Source: Procambarus clarkii
Lineage: Eukaryota; Arthropoda; Malacostraca; Decapoda; Cambaridae
Reading direction: 5' to 3'
NCBI RefSeq assembly: GCF_040958095.1
Contig: NC_091188.1
Span: 8,612,736-8,676,735 of the forward strand
DNA: 64,000 bases
The notes beneath the pieces are model-generated. The model saw nothing but the letters and a program-made list of their open reading frames with translations, was not told where the DNA came from and did no database searches. The translations under genes were made by a program, and so were the position numbers. Numbering within the stretch: position 1 is the first letter of the stretch; every line of letters starts with the position of its first letter. Of this stretch, positions 34,397 through 46,575 are shown piece after piece.

Positions 34397-34742
34397 AAGA
34401 AAAATTGCAACCTGGGATTCAACTGAACTGACTTCTGCAGGGTCAGAACTGCAGGGTTGACTTCTACTGAATCCACGAGGGTTTCTGAGGCTTCCACTGA
34501 AGCCGAAGCAGGATTTCACACAATCCTCCCCCATGATCTGTCGTTCAGGAATTCTTCTATCGCTTCCTCTTTCAGTTTACGTTTCCAAACACACACACAC
34601 ATTCATCAGCTCAGAGATAAGTGGGGGGGTTTTTTCTACTGGAAAGGATCAGCTGAAGGTTTTAGCCGGGTCACCCCTATTGTTAACGACCTTCAAACCT
34701 CCGCAAAATTCGGTGCATAATATTTGTATGTATTTGTAATAA
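34397..34742. other. Unassigned sequence
   Basis: About 345 bases. Short frames at 34457-34739 have no recognisable motif. Confidence 0.45.
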
Positions 34743-35399
34743 CCTGTGTTGTAATGTGTATGCTGTGTTGTAATGTGTATGCTGTGTTGTAATGTGTATG
34801 CTGTGTTGTAATGTGTATGCTGTGTTGTAATGTGTATGCTGTGTTGTAATGTGTATGCTGTGTTGTAATGTGTATGCTGTGTTGTAATGTGTATGCTGTG
34901 TTGTAATGTGTATGCTGTGTTGTAATGTGTATGCTGTGTTGTAATGTGTATGCTGTGTTGTAATGTGTATGCTGTGTTGTAATGTGTATGCTGTGTTGTA
35001 ATGTGTATGCTGTGTTGTAATGTGTATGCTGTGTTGTAATGTGTATGCTGTGTTGTAACGTGTATGCTGTGTTGTAATGTGTATGCTGTGTTGTAATGTG
35101 TATGCTGTGTTGTAACGTGTATGCTGTGTTGTAATGTGTATGCTGTGTTGTAATGTGTATGCTGTGTTGTAATGTGTATGCTGTGTTGTAACGTGTATGC
35201 TGTGTTGTAATGTGTATGCTGTGTTGTAATGTGTATGCTGTGTTGTAATGTGTATGCTGTGTTGTAATGTGTATGCTGTGTTGTTATGTGTATGCTGTGT
35301 TGTAATGTGTATGCTTTGTTGTAATGTGTATGCTGTGTTGTAATGTGTATGCTTTGTTGTAATGTGTATGCTGTGTTGTAATGTGTATGCTGTGTTGTA
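34743..35399. repeat. 19-bp satellite, TpG-form domain, about 35 copies
   Basis: Unit GTAATGTGTATGCTGTGTT with almost no change over the first 300 bases. Scattered 'gtaacg' variants appear from about 35056. Confidence 0.97.
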
Positions 35400-36080
35400 A
35401 TGTGTACGCTATGTTGTAATGTGTACGCTGTGTTGTAATGTGTACGCTATGTTGTAATGTGTACGCTGTGTTGTAATGTGTACACTATGTTGTAACGTAT
35501 CCGCTATGTTGTAACGTCTACGCTATGTTGTAACGTATACGCTATGTTGTAACGTCTACGCTATGTTGTAACGTATACGCTATGTTGTAACGTCTACGCT
35601 ATGTTGTAACGTATACGCTATGTTGTAACGTCTACGCTATGTTGTAACGTATACGCTATGTTGTAACGTCTACGCTATGTTGTAACGTATACGCTATGTT
35701 GTAACGTCTACGCTATGTTGTAACGTATACGCTATGTTGTAACGTCTACGCTATGTTGTAACGTATACGCTATGTTGTAACGTCTACGCTATGTTGTAAC
35801 GTCTACGCTATGTTGTAACGTATACGCTATGTTGTAACGTCTACGCTATGTTGTAACGTATACGCTATGTTGTAACGTCTACGCTATGTTGTAACGTATA
35901 CGCTATGTTGTAACGTCTACGCTATGTTGTAACGTATACGCTATGTTGTAACGTCTACGCTATGTTGTAACGTATACGCTATGTTGTAACGTCTACGCTA
36001 TGTTGTAACGTCTACGCTATGTTGTAACGTATACGCTATGTTGTAACGTCTACGCTATGTTGTAACGTATACGCTATGTT
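35400..36080. repeat. 19-bp satellite, CpG-form domain with 38-bp higher-order unit, about 36 copies
   Basis: Two versions alternate, GTAACGTCTACGCTATGTT and GTAACGTATACGCTATGTT, making a 38-bp dimer that repeats from about 35500 to the end, with three slips where two 'gtct' units adjoin. Transitional units (TG at the first site, CG at the second) fill 35400-35490. Same satellite as the left domain. Confidence 0.97.
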
Positions 36081-36305
36081 GCATTCCTGTTTCTGCCTGC
36101 CGTACTCCTGTCACTGCATGACAGGAGTTCCTGCTTGAGTCCCTCTGCTTGCTTTATTACTCTTGAGGAATTTTTTTTTTATTCACATTTATAATAAACA
36201 GTTAATTCAGACATTTTTGTTATTATTATTTACACCCTTTGTAAATACAGACTCGTTCTCCCGACCCAATACTCGCGGCGGCACTCTGCAAAAGGTCGAC
36301 TGATT
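36081..36305. other. Unassigned sequence
   Basis: About 225 bases; 'ctgcatgacaggagttcctg' is a small local inverted word. Confidence 0.45.
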
Positions 36306-36547
36306 TGACGGCCGAGCGGACAGCACGCTGGACTTGTGATCCTGTGGTCCTGGGTTCGATCCCAGGCGCCGGCGAGAAACAATGGGCAGAGTTTCTTTCC
36401 TATGCCCCTGTTACCTAGCAGTAAAATAGGTACCTGGGTGTTAGTCAGCTGTCACGGGTTGCTTCCTGGAGGTGGAGGCCTGGTCGAGGACCGGGCCGCG
36501 GGGACACTAAAAAGCCCCGAAATCATCTCAAGATAGCCTCAAGATTT
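36306..36547 (+). mobile_element. SINE-C (B-type), full length
   Basis: Head: A box GGCCGAGCGGACAGCACGCT and B box GGGTTCGATCCCAGG. Body: 'gagaaacaatgggcagagtt', 'taggtacctgggtgttagtc'. 3' part: 'gaccgggccgcggggacact', 'ccgaaatcatctcaaga', ending 'tagcctcaagatt'. This is the best reference for the B-type subfamily. Confidence 0.92.
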
Positions 36548-36807
36548 CATGGAGACACTGGCAGAGCAGCAAATATATATAAGTAATATTTATATTTTTG
36601 CGTTGGAAGGTCAAAGGTTACGTCTGAGGGTCAACTTCCGTCGGGAACTCGCTACAGATGGCGGGAACTCAATGGGGAGGGCGGCGTGTTTGTGCTGTGT
36701 TCTGTACCTTTTTTTATTTTTTTTTTGAGGGATTGCTTACATATCTTTGAATACATTTCTCGTCGTTGATTTTGAAGGGTAAACATGGTAGGAAAGGCGG
36801 AACTGTT
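36548..36807. other. Unassigned sequence
   Basis: About 260 bases including a T run at 36708-36726. Confidence 0.45.
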
Positions 36808-37227
36808 AGGCACTGTGCCTCTTTAGCTGCAGATGTAGTGGGTCTGCTGGCACTGTGCCTCTTTAGCTGCAGATGTAGTGGGTCTGCTGGCACTGTGCCT
36901 CTTTAGCTGCAGATGTAGTGGGTCTGCTGGCACTGTGCCTCTTTAGCTGCAGATGTAGTGGGTCTGCTGGCACTGTGCCTCTTTAGCTGCAGATGTAGTG
37001 GGTCTGCTGGCACTGTGCCTCTTTAGCTGCAGATGTAGTGGGTCTGCTGGCGCTGTGCCTCTTTAGCTGCAGATGTAGTGGGTCTGCTGGCACTGTGCCT
37101 CTTTAGCTGCAGATGTAGTGGGTCTGCTGGCGCTGTGCCTCTTTAGCTGCAGATGTAGTGGGTCTGCTGGCACTGTGCCTCTTTAGCTGCAGATGTAGTG
37201 GGTCTGCTGGCACTGTGCCTCTTCAGG
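36808..37227. repeat. 40-bp minisatellite, about 10.5 copies
   Basis: Unit contains CACTGTGCCTCTTTAGCTGC, then 'agatgtagtgggtctgctgg'. The only visible change is 'cgctg' for 'cactg' in two units, so the array is very uniform and probably young. Confidence 0.97.
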
Positions 37228-37290
37228 TATATATGCTACTCTGTCCAAGGGGAGCCTCGACCCATCCTCGGTGATAAAGAAAGCCCCTCA

Positions 37291-37322
37291 CTGATGTTAT
37301 CAGGCTCAAGCCTGATAACATC
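37291..37322. repeat. Perfect small palindrome
   Basis: TGATGTTATCAGGCT and its complement are separated by two bases; a similar 'cctgatcaggctcaag' follows. Confidence 0.85.
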
Positions 37323-37412
37323 ACGCCTGATCAGGCTCAAGCCCCCCATACACTCCAGGACCTGCACGGCAACCGTCACTATAGAGTACTCACTGCAACC
37401 ACGGTCAGCCCA

Positions 37413-38355
37413 GGGTGGAGGTGGAGCAGGCTGGTGGAGGAGCAGGCTGGTGGTGGAGCAGGCTGGTGGTGGCGCAGGCTGGTGGAGGAGCAGGCTGGTG
37501 GAGAAGCAGGCTGGTGGAGGAGCAGGCTGGTGGACGAGCAGGCTGGTGGAGAAGCAGGCTGGTGGAGGAGCAGGCTGGTGGAGGAGCAGGCTGGTGGAGG
37601 TGGAGCAGGCTGGTGGTGGAGCAGGCTGGTGGTGGAGCAGGCTGGTGGTGGAGCACGCTGGTGGAGGAGCAGGCTGGTGGTGGAGCAGGCTGGTGGAGGA
37701 GCAGGCTGGTGGAGGAGCAGGCTGGTGGTGGAGCAGGCTGGTGGAGGAGCAGGCTGGTGGAGGAGCAGGCTGGTGGTGGAGCAGGCTGGTGGAGGAGCAG
37801 GCTGGTGGTGGAACAGGCTGGTGGAGGAGCAGGCTGGTGGAGGAGCAGGCTGGTGGTGGAGCAGGCTGGTGGTGGAGCAGGCTGGTGGAGGAGCAGGCTG
37901 GTGGAGGAGCAGGCTGGTGGAGGAGCAGGCTGGTGGAGGAGCAGGCTGGTGGTGGAGCAGGCTGGTGGAGGAGCAGGCTGGTGGTGGAACAGGCTGGTGG
38001 AGGAGCAGGCTGGTGGAGGAGCAGGCTGGTGGAGGAGCAGGCTGGTGGAGGAGCAGGCTGGTGGTGGAGCAGGCTGGTGGTGGAGCAGGCTGGTGGTGGA
38101 GCAGGCTGGTGGAGGAGCAGGCTGGTGGAGGAGCAGGCTGGTGGAGGAGCAGGCTGGTGGTGGAGCAGGCTGGTGGAGGAGCAGGCTGGTGGTGGAACAG
38201 GCTGGTGGAGGAACAGGCTGGTGGAGAAGCAGGCTGGTGGAGGAGCAGGCTGGTGGAGGAACAGGCTGGTGGAGGAGCAGGCTGGTGGAGGAGCAGGCTG
38301 GTGGAGGAACAGGCTGGAGGAGGAGCAGGCTGGTGGTGGAGCAGGCTGGTGGACG
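37413..38355. repeat. 15-bp minisatellite, about 62 copies
   Basis: Unit GCAGGCTGGTGGAGG, with 'ggtgga', 'gaagca' and 'ggaaca' variants interspersed and one 6-base insertion at about 37600. Strong G-skew on the plus strand. Every unit holds GCTGGTGG. The unit length keeps all frames open; the resulting Gly-Trp-rich and Pro-rich frames of 320-400 codons are artefacts. Confidence 0.97.
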
Positions 38356-38727
38356 TCGTACAGACTCCGTCAAACACACATACTGACACTCCACAGTCAC
38401 TGGATCAAGCTTCACAGACAATAAGATACTAAATGCTGCCAAAAAAGTTTCAAGTCGTCTTCATCCTGTCACATTTCTTACTTCCGCCAACTTGGCGTAA
38501 TCCTCTTACGCGGAATTAGGGACTCCGGCGTTGGGACTATACGTATTGCTAAATGTTTTCCCCTCAGGAAGCACCCGCGCGCTCTTAATAAGTCTGCTCC
38601 TGGCGACGTGTTCCGTTCCTGTTGTACAGAAATTGAAATTGAAATTTAAATAAGTTTAACAGTGTTGTACAGAAGGGAGAGTATGGCTCGTTAACGCTAC
38701 CGGCGTCTGGTCATTGCGTAGTGGCCA
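38356..38727. other. Unassigned sequence
   Basis: About 370 bases, with a short (GAAATT)n at 38630-38650. Confidence 0.45.
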
Positions 38728-38989
38728 GGGGCCAGATTCACGAAAGCACTTACGCAAGCACTTACGAACCTGTACATCTTTTCTCAATCTTTGGCGGCTT
38801 TGTTTATAATTATTAAACAGTTAATGAGCTCCGAAGCACCAGGAGGCTGTTTATAACAATAACAACAGTTGAATGGGAAGTTTTCATGCTTATTAACTGT
38901 TTAATGAATGTAACCAAAGCCGTCAAAGATTGAGGAAAGATGTACACGTTCGTAAGTGCTTGCGTAACTGCTTTCGTGAATCTGGCCCC
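38728..38989 (-). mobile_element. FB1 fold-back element, copy 4
   Basis: 262 bp, same orientation as copy 3. The terminal pairing extends outward to CCAGGGGCCAGATTCACGAA at the left and its complement at the right. It differs from copy 3 at only a few sites, so both are fairly recent. Confidence 0.9.
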
Positions 38990-39065
38990 TGGCCCTTCCA
39001 CGGTTTACGGTACATAACGTTATCGTCTGTTTTGTGGGCCCGCGTGCATACACACACACACCACT

Positions 39066-41082
<2,017 letters not shown>

Positions 41083-41083
41083 A

Positions 41084-41107
41084 GTGTGTGTGTGTGTGTG
41101 TGTGTGA
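41084..41107. repeat. Short (GT)n
   Basis: About 12 GT repeats exactly where LINE-A homology at 41082 ends and a SINE-C tail begins. Confidence 0.9.
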
Positions 41108-41223
41108 AACAAAAAAAAAGAGAGAAGAAATTAGTTAATAGTAGTTAGTAACAGTTAATTAATTGACAGTTGAGAGACGGGCCGAAAGAGCAGAGCTCAA
41201 CCCACGCAAGCACAACTAGGTGA

Positions 41224-41224
<1 letters not shown>
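41108..41224 (+). mobile_element. SINE-C 3' tail (LINE-A-like end)
   Basis: An A-rich run, then 'ttagttagtaacagttaatt', 'gacagttgagagacgggccg', 'agctcaacccacgcaagcac' and one AACTAGGTGAATAC tail word. The 'ccgaaagagcagagc' variant is the SINE-C version of this end rather than the LINE-A version ('accaaagagccaaagc'). Confidence 0.85.
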
Positions 41225-41270
<46 letters not shown>

Positions 41271-41305
41271 ACACACATCACACACACCACACACACCACA
41301 CACAC

Positions 41306-41372
<67 letters not shown>
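41225..41372. repeat. Compound (CA)n(TA)n microsatellite
   Basis: CA with ACC and ATC interruptions to about 41316, then pure TA to 41372. It continues the SINE-C tail. Confidence 0.95.
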
Positions 41373-41377
<5 letters not shown>

Positions 41378-41418
41378 GGATTGTCAGGATATACACACAC
41401 ATACACAGGATTGTCAGA
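41373..41418. repeat. Short direct duplication at a LINE-A start
   Basis: 'acacaggattgtcag' occurs at about 41374 and again at about 41404, with an ACACAC stretch between. The second copy runs into LINE-A. Confidence 0.7.
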
Positions 41419-41937
41419 CCAATCCTGGAGTATGTAGCTCCAGCCTGGAGTCCATACCTAGTTAAACACAAGACAAAGTTAGAAACAATTCAGAGGTATG
41501 CCACCAGACTAGTCCCGAAATTGAGAGTTATGAGCTACGAGGAAAGGCTAAGGGAGCTAAACCTCACATCCCTGGAAGACAGAAGGGTGAGGGGAGACAT
41601 GATAACCACCTACGAAATTCTCAGGGGAATAAACAGGGTGGACAAAGACAAACTCTTTAGCACGGGTGGGACACGAACAAGGGGACACAGGTGGAAACTG
41701 AGTACCCAAATGAGCCACAGAGACGTTAGAAAGAATTTGTTCAGTGTCAGAGTAGATAACAAATGGAATGCATTAGGCAGTGATGTGGTGGAGGTTGACT
41801 CCATACACAGTTTCAAATGTAGATATGATAGTGCCCAGTAGGCTCAGGAATCAGTACATCAGTTGATTGACGGTTGAGAGGCGGGACCAAAGAGCTCAAA
41901 CTCAACCCCCGTAAGCACAACTAGGTGAGTACACACA
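41412..41937 (+). mobile_element. LINE-A chain, unit 1
   Basis: Starts at the VRPILEYVAPAWSPYL region and keeps the sequence ERLRELNLTSLEDRRVRGDM, RVDKDKLFSTGGTRTRGHRW and SHRDVRKNLFSVRVDNKW to the natural stop at 41841. The 3' UTR and one AACTAGGTGAGTAC follow. Only the first few codons are out of frame. It ends in ACACA and is followed at once by the next unit. Confidence 0.92.
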
Positions 41938-42432
41938 ATCCCCAGCATGGAACCCTTACTTGGAAAAGGACGAGGAGAAACCAGTAAAGGTCCAAATATA
42001 TGCAAGAAAACTCGTTTCGGAGCTGAGGTGATTGAGCTATGAGGAATGACTAAAAGAACTGGACCTTACCACACTGGAGGAAAGGAGAGATACGGAGGTG
42101 GAGGCATGATAACAACATATAAGATTCTAAGAGAAAATAATAAGGTAGACAAATCACCATTGTTCAAAGCTAGGAACAGCAGAACGAGGGACTCGTGGAA
42201 TCAAGTGACGCAAATGAGCCACAGGAACGTAAGAAAGAATTTTTCAGTGGTAGAGCTGTCAGTAAGTGGAACGGATTAGACGTAAAGTCGATGAAGCTAA
42301 TTCGATCCCAAATTGTTAATGTAAACACGATGAAAGCGTGAGAAATGAGTCATTAAATCATAGAACGTTCGGAAGTGGAGCTTGGAGCCTAGCTGAACCC
42401 TGCAGGCACATCTAGGTGAGTACATCTAGATG

Positions 42433-42435
<3 letters not shown>
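41938..42435 (+). mobile_element. LINE-A chain, unit 2 (diverged subfamily)
   Basis: Begins 'tccccagcatggaaccctta' (PAWNPYL) directly after the ACACA of unit 1. It continues with 'ggaccttaccacactggagg', 'aacaacatataagattctaa', 'atgagccacaggaacgtaag' and a 3' end bearing two tail words, here ACATCTAGGTGAGTAC-like. It is more diverged than units 1 and 4, so the chain is not a simple tandem duplication. Confidence 0.85.
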
Positions 42436-42519
<84 letters not shown>

Positions 42520-42520
42520 A

Positions 42521-42554
<34 letters not shown>
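42436..42554. repeat. (AC)n between LINE-A units 2 and 3
   Basis: About 119 bp of AC with ACAT interruptions near the right end. Confidence 0.96.
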
Positions 42555-42573
42555 TGATATGAGAGAGAGGGAC

Positions 42574-42643
42574 CTTTAAGAGGCGGGACCAAAGAGCCAA
42601 AGCTCAACCCCCGCAAGCACAAATAGGTGAGTACAAATAGGTG

Positions 42644-42647
<4 letters not shown>
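42574..42647 (+). mobile_element. LINE-A chain, unit 3 (3' UTR only)
   Basis: Only about 75 bases: 'aagaggcgggaccaaagagc', 'caacccccgcaagcacaaat' and two AAATAGGTGAGTAC tail words. The AAATAGG variant is shared with unit 4, indicating a common source copy or gene conversion. Confidence 0.9.

Positions 42648-42702
<55 letters not shown>
42648..42702. repeat. (AC)n between LINE-A units 3 and 4
   Basis: About 55 bp of AC, continuous with the unit 3 tail and ending at the first base of unit 4. Confidence 0.96.
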
Positions 42703-42703
<1 letters not shown>

Positions 42704-43247
42704 ACATATGTAAGACCAATCCTGGAGTATGCGGCCCCAGCATGGAGCCCGTACCTTGTCAAGCACAAGACGAAGCTGGAAAAAGTCCAAAGGTATGCCA
42801 CTAGACTAGTCCCAGAACTAAGAGGCATGAGTTACGAGGAAAGGCTGCGGGAAATGCACCTTACGACACTGGAAGACAGAAGAGTAAGGGGAGACATGAT
42901 CACAACCTACAAAATCCTCAGAGGAATCGACCGGGTAAACAAGGATAAACTATTCAACACTGGTGGGACGCGAACAAGGGGACACAGGTGGAAACTGAGT
43001 ACCCACATGAGCCACAGAGACGTTAGAAGGAACTTTTTCAGTGTCAGAGTAGTTAACGGATGGAATGCATTAGGCAGTGATGTGGTGGAGGCTGACTCCA
43101 TACACAGTTTTAAATGTAGATATGATAGAGCCCAGTAGGCTCAGGAATCTGCACACCAGTTGATTGACAGTTGAGAGGCGGGACCAAAGAGCCAAAGCTC
43201 AACCCCCGCAAGCACAAATAGGTGAGTACAAATAGGTGAGTACACAC
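42703..43247 (+). mobile_element. LINE-A chain, unit 4
   Basis: Starts at TTYVRPILEYAAPAWSPYLV and stays open to the natural stop at 43138: VQRYATRLVPELRGMSYEER, LREMHLTTLEDRRVRGDM, DRVNKDKLFNTGGTRTRGHRW, SHRDVRRNFFSVRVVNGW, ending FKCRYDRAQ. The 3' UTR follows with two AAATAGGTGAGTAC words. The reading frame is undamaged over about 145 codons, so it is young. It is another 5'-truncated insertion beginning in AC and ending in AC. Confidence 0.93.
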
Positions 43248-43264
43248 ACACACACACACACACG
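43248..43264. repeat. Short (AC)n after LINE-A unit 4
   Basis: AC run continuing the tail, then GGGGCC and a GT run at 43272-43286. Confidence 0.9.
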
Positions 43265-43344
43265 GGGCCTTGCGTGTGTGTGTGTGTTCTGTATATCTTC
43301 AGGTGCACATGAAGTGGGGTCTGCTGGCTCCGTTCCTCTTCAGC

Positions 43345-43412
43345 TGCCCTCGGAGGTCGCAGTCCCTTAAGTGGCCCGGGTTCGATTCCTGGCCGAGGCA
43401 GAAACAAATGAA
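43345..43412 (+). mobile_element. SINE-C fragment (B box and start of body)
   Basis: 'gtggcccgggttcgattcct' holds a B box, and 'ccgaggcagaaacaaatgaa' matches the start of the SINE-C body. It then runs into CAAAA-rich sequence in place of the normal body. Confidence 0.65.
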
Positions 43413-43475
43413 ACAAAAACAGATACAGCGGCAGCAAAACAGCAGTAACAAAACAAAAAGCAGAAACAAACAGAA

Positions 43476-43479
<4 letters not shown>

Positions 43480-43571
<92 letters not shown>
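43480..43571. repeat. (CT)n microsatellite
   Basis: About 92 bp of pure CT. Confidence 0.97.
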
Positions 43572-43572
<1 letters not shown>

Positions 43573-43632
43573 ACTCACTAGGGTGTATTGATGGTGAATG
43601 CGGGGATAGGAGGTAGGGGTAGAGAGAGCAGG

Positions 43633-45018
43633 GTGGTCCCGCCTCTCAACTGTCAATCAACTGATGTACAGATTCCTGAGCCTATTGGGCTCTATCATAT
43701 CTACATTTGAAAATGTGTATGGAGTCAGCCTCCACCACATCACTGCCATTTGTTAACTACTCTGACACTGAAAAAGTTCTTTCTAATGTCTCTCTGGTTC
43801 ATTTGGGTACTCAGTTTCCACCTGTGTCCCCTTGTCGTGTTCCACACGTGCTAAAGAGTTTGCCTTTGTTCACCCTGTCAATTCCCCTGAGAATTTTGTA
43901 GGTGGTTATCGTGTCTCCCCGTACTCTTCTATCTTCCAGGGACGTGAGGTTCAGCTCCTTTAGCCTTTCCTCGTAACTCATACCTCTCAGTTCCGGGACG
44001 AGTCTGGTGGCATACCGTTGAATCTTCTTGAACTTTGTTTTGTGTTTGACTACGTATGGACTCCAAGCTGGAGCTGCATATTCCAGGATTGGTCTGACGT
44101 AAGTGGTATACAGGGTCTTGAACGATTCCTTACATAAGTTTCTAAAGACAGTTCTTATGTTGGCCAACCTAGCATATGCCGCTGAGAATATCCTTTTGAT
44201 GTAGGCCTCTGGGGACAGATTCGGTGTTATATCAACCCCCAGATCTTTCTCTTTATTTGAATGTTGTAGAATTTCACCTCCCAGATGGTACTTTGTGTTC
44301 AGCGTTCTGCTTCCTTCGCCTAATTTCATTACTTTGCCCTTTCCTGAGTTGAACTTTAGTAGTCATTTTCTAGACCATTACACCAGCCTGTCCAGGTCGT
44401 CCTGTAGTCTCTATCTATCATCATCCGTCTTGATTCTTCTCATAATTTTTGCATCAACAGCAAACATTGAGAGGAATGAGTCTATACCCTCTGAAAGATC
44501 GTTTACATATACTAGAAACAGGATGGATCCAAGTACAGAGCCCTGTGGGACTCCACTGGTGAGATCTCGCCACTCTGATGTCTTTCCCCTCACAATTACT
44601 CGTTGTTTCCTGTTGCTTAGATACTCCCTTATCCACTGGAGTTATTACCTTTTACTCCTGCCTGTTGCTCCAACTTTCGTAACAGCCTTTTATGGGATAC
44701 TGTGTCAAAAGCTTTCTGACAGTCCAAGAAAATGCAGTATGCCCACCCTTCTCTTTCTTGCCTAATTTTTGTTACTTGGTCATAGAGTTCTATTAACCCT
44801 GTGAGGCACGATTTACCATCTCTGAACCCATGTTGATGGTGTGTTACAAAGCTATTTCCCTCCAGATGCTCTACGAGCCTTTTCCTCACGATCTTCTCTA
44901 TCACTTTGCATGGTATACAAGTTAGGGAAACTGGCCTGTAGTTCAGTGCCTCTTGGCTGTCACCCTTCTTGTATATTGGGACCACGTTAGCTGTCTTCCA
45001 TCTTTCCGGTAGATATCC
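43633..45018 (-). mobile_element. LINE-A, reverse transcriptase to 3' UTR, damaged copy
   Basis: The minus strand runs from MVPIYKKGDSQEALNYRPVS through HGFRDGKSCLTGL, IFLDCQKAFDTVSHKRL, SGVPQGSVLGSILFLVYVN, the C motif (reading FAVD, so one catalytic aspartate is lost), YVRPILEYAAPAWSPYVV and the C-terminus. It stops inside the 3' UTR at 'gaggcgggacca', without the usual tail. Several frame breaks split it into three open pieces (44985-44629, 44593-44411, 44329-43811). The 5' truncation lies next to a G run at 45026-45043. Confidence 0.92.
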
Positions 45019-45043
45019 TGTGTGTGGGGGGGGGGGGGGGGGG
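45019..45043. repeat. G-rich run
   Basis: TGTGTG followed by about 18 G, at the LINE-A truncation point. Confidence 0.9.
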
Positions 45044-45595
45044 AATATCTATTCAAGAAATAAGTAGTCTTAAAATGAAAATATAACATCAACCTGTTTA
45101 TTTAAAAATGCTGAATAAACACGACCAAACACAAGGTGTTCGCCGCTCACCACGACCCGGTGGCCAGCCCGCCAAAACTATTACCACAGGTGGTAATTTT
45201 GGCGGGAAGCCCGCCGTCCAAACTCCTTGATAACCTGGAAGATCGTACAGGCTGATGGGCGAAGAACGTCTCTTCTCTGCAAACGTCTCTCCTCTTCTCT
45301 GGGAGGTCCTGGAGGCCTCGAACCTGAGTCCCAACCTGGGTTTTACGTTCAAAACCTCGAGCCTTGTTGTGGAAACCACAAATCATAGTGCATAAACTTG
45401 AAGAGAACGATTCCATTCATATGGAACGCCAGGGGGGTGGGTTGGTGGCTTCTGGATTCCAGAAGCTGGAAAGGTCAGCTGGAGTCGTCCATGGAAGCTG
45501 ACACATTTCTCACCTCCCACACTCGGGTCAAGTCCACTCTCCACAGTTTTGGGTTTTATATTTTTTATTTTTTTATATAAATTACAGATGCGAAG
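45044..45595. other. Unassigned sequence with a hairpin
   Basis: 'cccgccaaaactattaccac' (about 45158-45187) pairs with 'ggtggtaattttggcggg' (about 45190-45207), forming a near-perfect hairpin. Frames on the minus strand (up to 93 codons) show no known domain. Confidence 0.5.
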
Positions 45596-45597
45596 CT

Positions 45598-45715
45598 GAG
45601 CTGCAGCGCTTCCGTGGTGGAGTGTTGCTGTCCGTGGTGGTGGTGGTGTAGTGGAGTGGTGCCGCCGGTGGTGGTGGTGGTGTAGAGGAGTGGTGCCGCC
45701 GGTGGTGTAGCCCCC
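45598..45715. repeat. GGT-rich, about 33-bp tandem repeat, 3 copies
   Basis: 'gtggtggtggtgtag' followed by 'ggagtggtgccgccg', repeated with length change. Confidence 0.85.
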
Positions 45716-46182
45716 CGTGGTGCTCCTTGCTCACCCTAACAACGAAGACACCATCCACCGTAGCCTCGACGGGGACAGAAAGTGGGCGGCTCGTCAAAGG
45801 TCCCCTATACTTGGTTTTACAAAGGCGCCAAATCTCCTAATGGACCCGAAGGAACACTTGATCTTAGCATATAAGATTGCTTCTGCCTTCTCCCTCAGGA
45901 AGGTAGAAGTCTTCAGGTCAGAATTTCATCAAGACACGTGGCCAAAAAAGCCATCATGGGGAATTAAAAAATAACTCAGACATTCACGAAAGTAAAACCA
46001 TTTTTTGGCCATTTATCGCGATTTTCGACTAAGTGAGAGTCGTCATTTTTTTCCCCCGACTTGAACGACGTCGTTCACTATTATCTCAATGTAGGAAATG
46101 CTCTTCATTCTCATTTAGCAGGATCAAACCATCTATTTTTAATTTCGATTTTGCGGATGTCTGCTTTATGGGGATGTAAAAA
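45716..46182. other. Unassigned sequence
   Basis: About 465 bases. An 85-codon plus frame (45717-45974) has no recognised motif. 'atagcttcgacgggga'-type words suggest nothing firm. Confidence 0.4.
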
Positions 46183-46575
46183 ACAGGGTGTCTGCCTTTT
46201 GTGAAGTGCTGGCAATGTCTGCCTTTTGTGAAGTGCTGGCAATGTCTGCCTTTTGTGTTGTGCTGGCAATGTCTGCCTTTTGCGGAGTTCTGGCAATGTC
46301 TGCCTTTTGTGTTGTGCTGGCAATGTCTGCCTTTGTGGAGTGCTGGCAATGTCTGCCTTTTGTGGAGTGCTGGCAATGTCTGCCTTTTGTGGAGTGCTGG
46401 CAATGTCTGCCTTTGTGGAGTGCTGGCAATGTCTGCCTTTTGTGTTGTGCTGGCAATGTCTGCCTTTTGTGGAGTGCTGGCAATGTCTGCCTTTTGTGGA
46501 GTGCTGGCAATGTCTGCCTTTGTGGAGTGCTGGCAATGTCTGCCTTTTGTGTTGTGCTGGCAATGTCTGCCTTTG
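46183..46575. repeat. 26-27-bp minisatellite, about 15 copies
   Basis: Unit contains TGCTGGCAATGTCTGCCTTT, then 'tgtggag' or 'tgtgttg'. A one-base loss in the T run gives a 26-bp form, so frames drift between copies. Confidence 0.96.

Noticed and set aside
37198-38442. Four overlapping open frames of 320-410 codons (Gly-Trp-rich, Pro-rich)
   Set aside because: By-products of a 15-bp repeat lacking stops in most frames. There is no start context, signal or domain.
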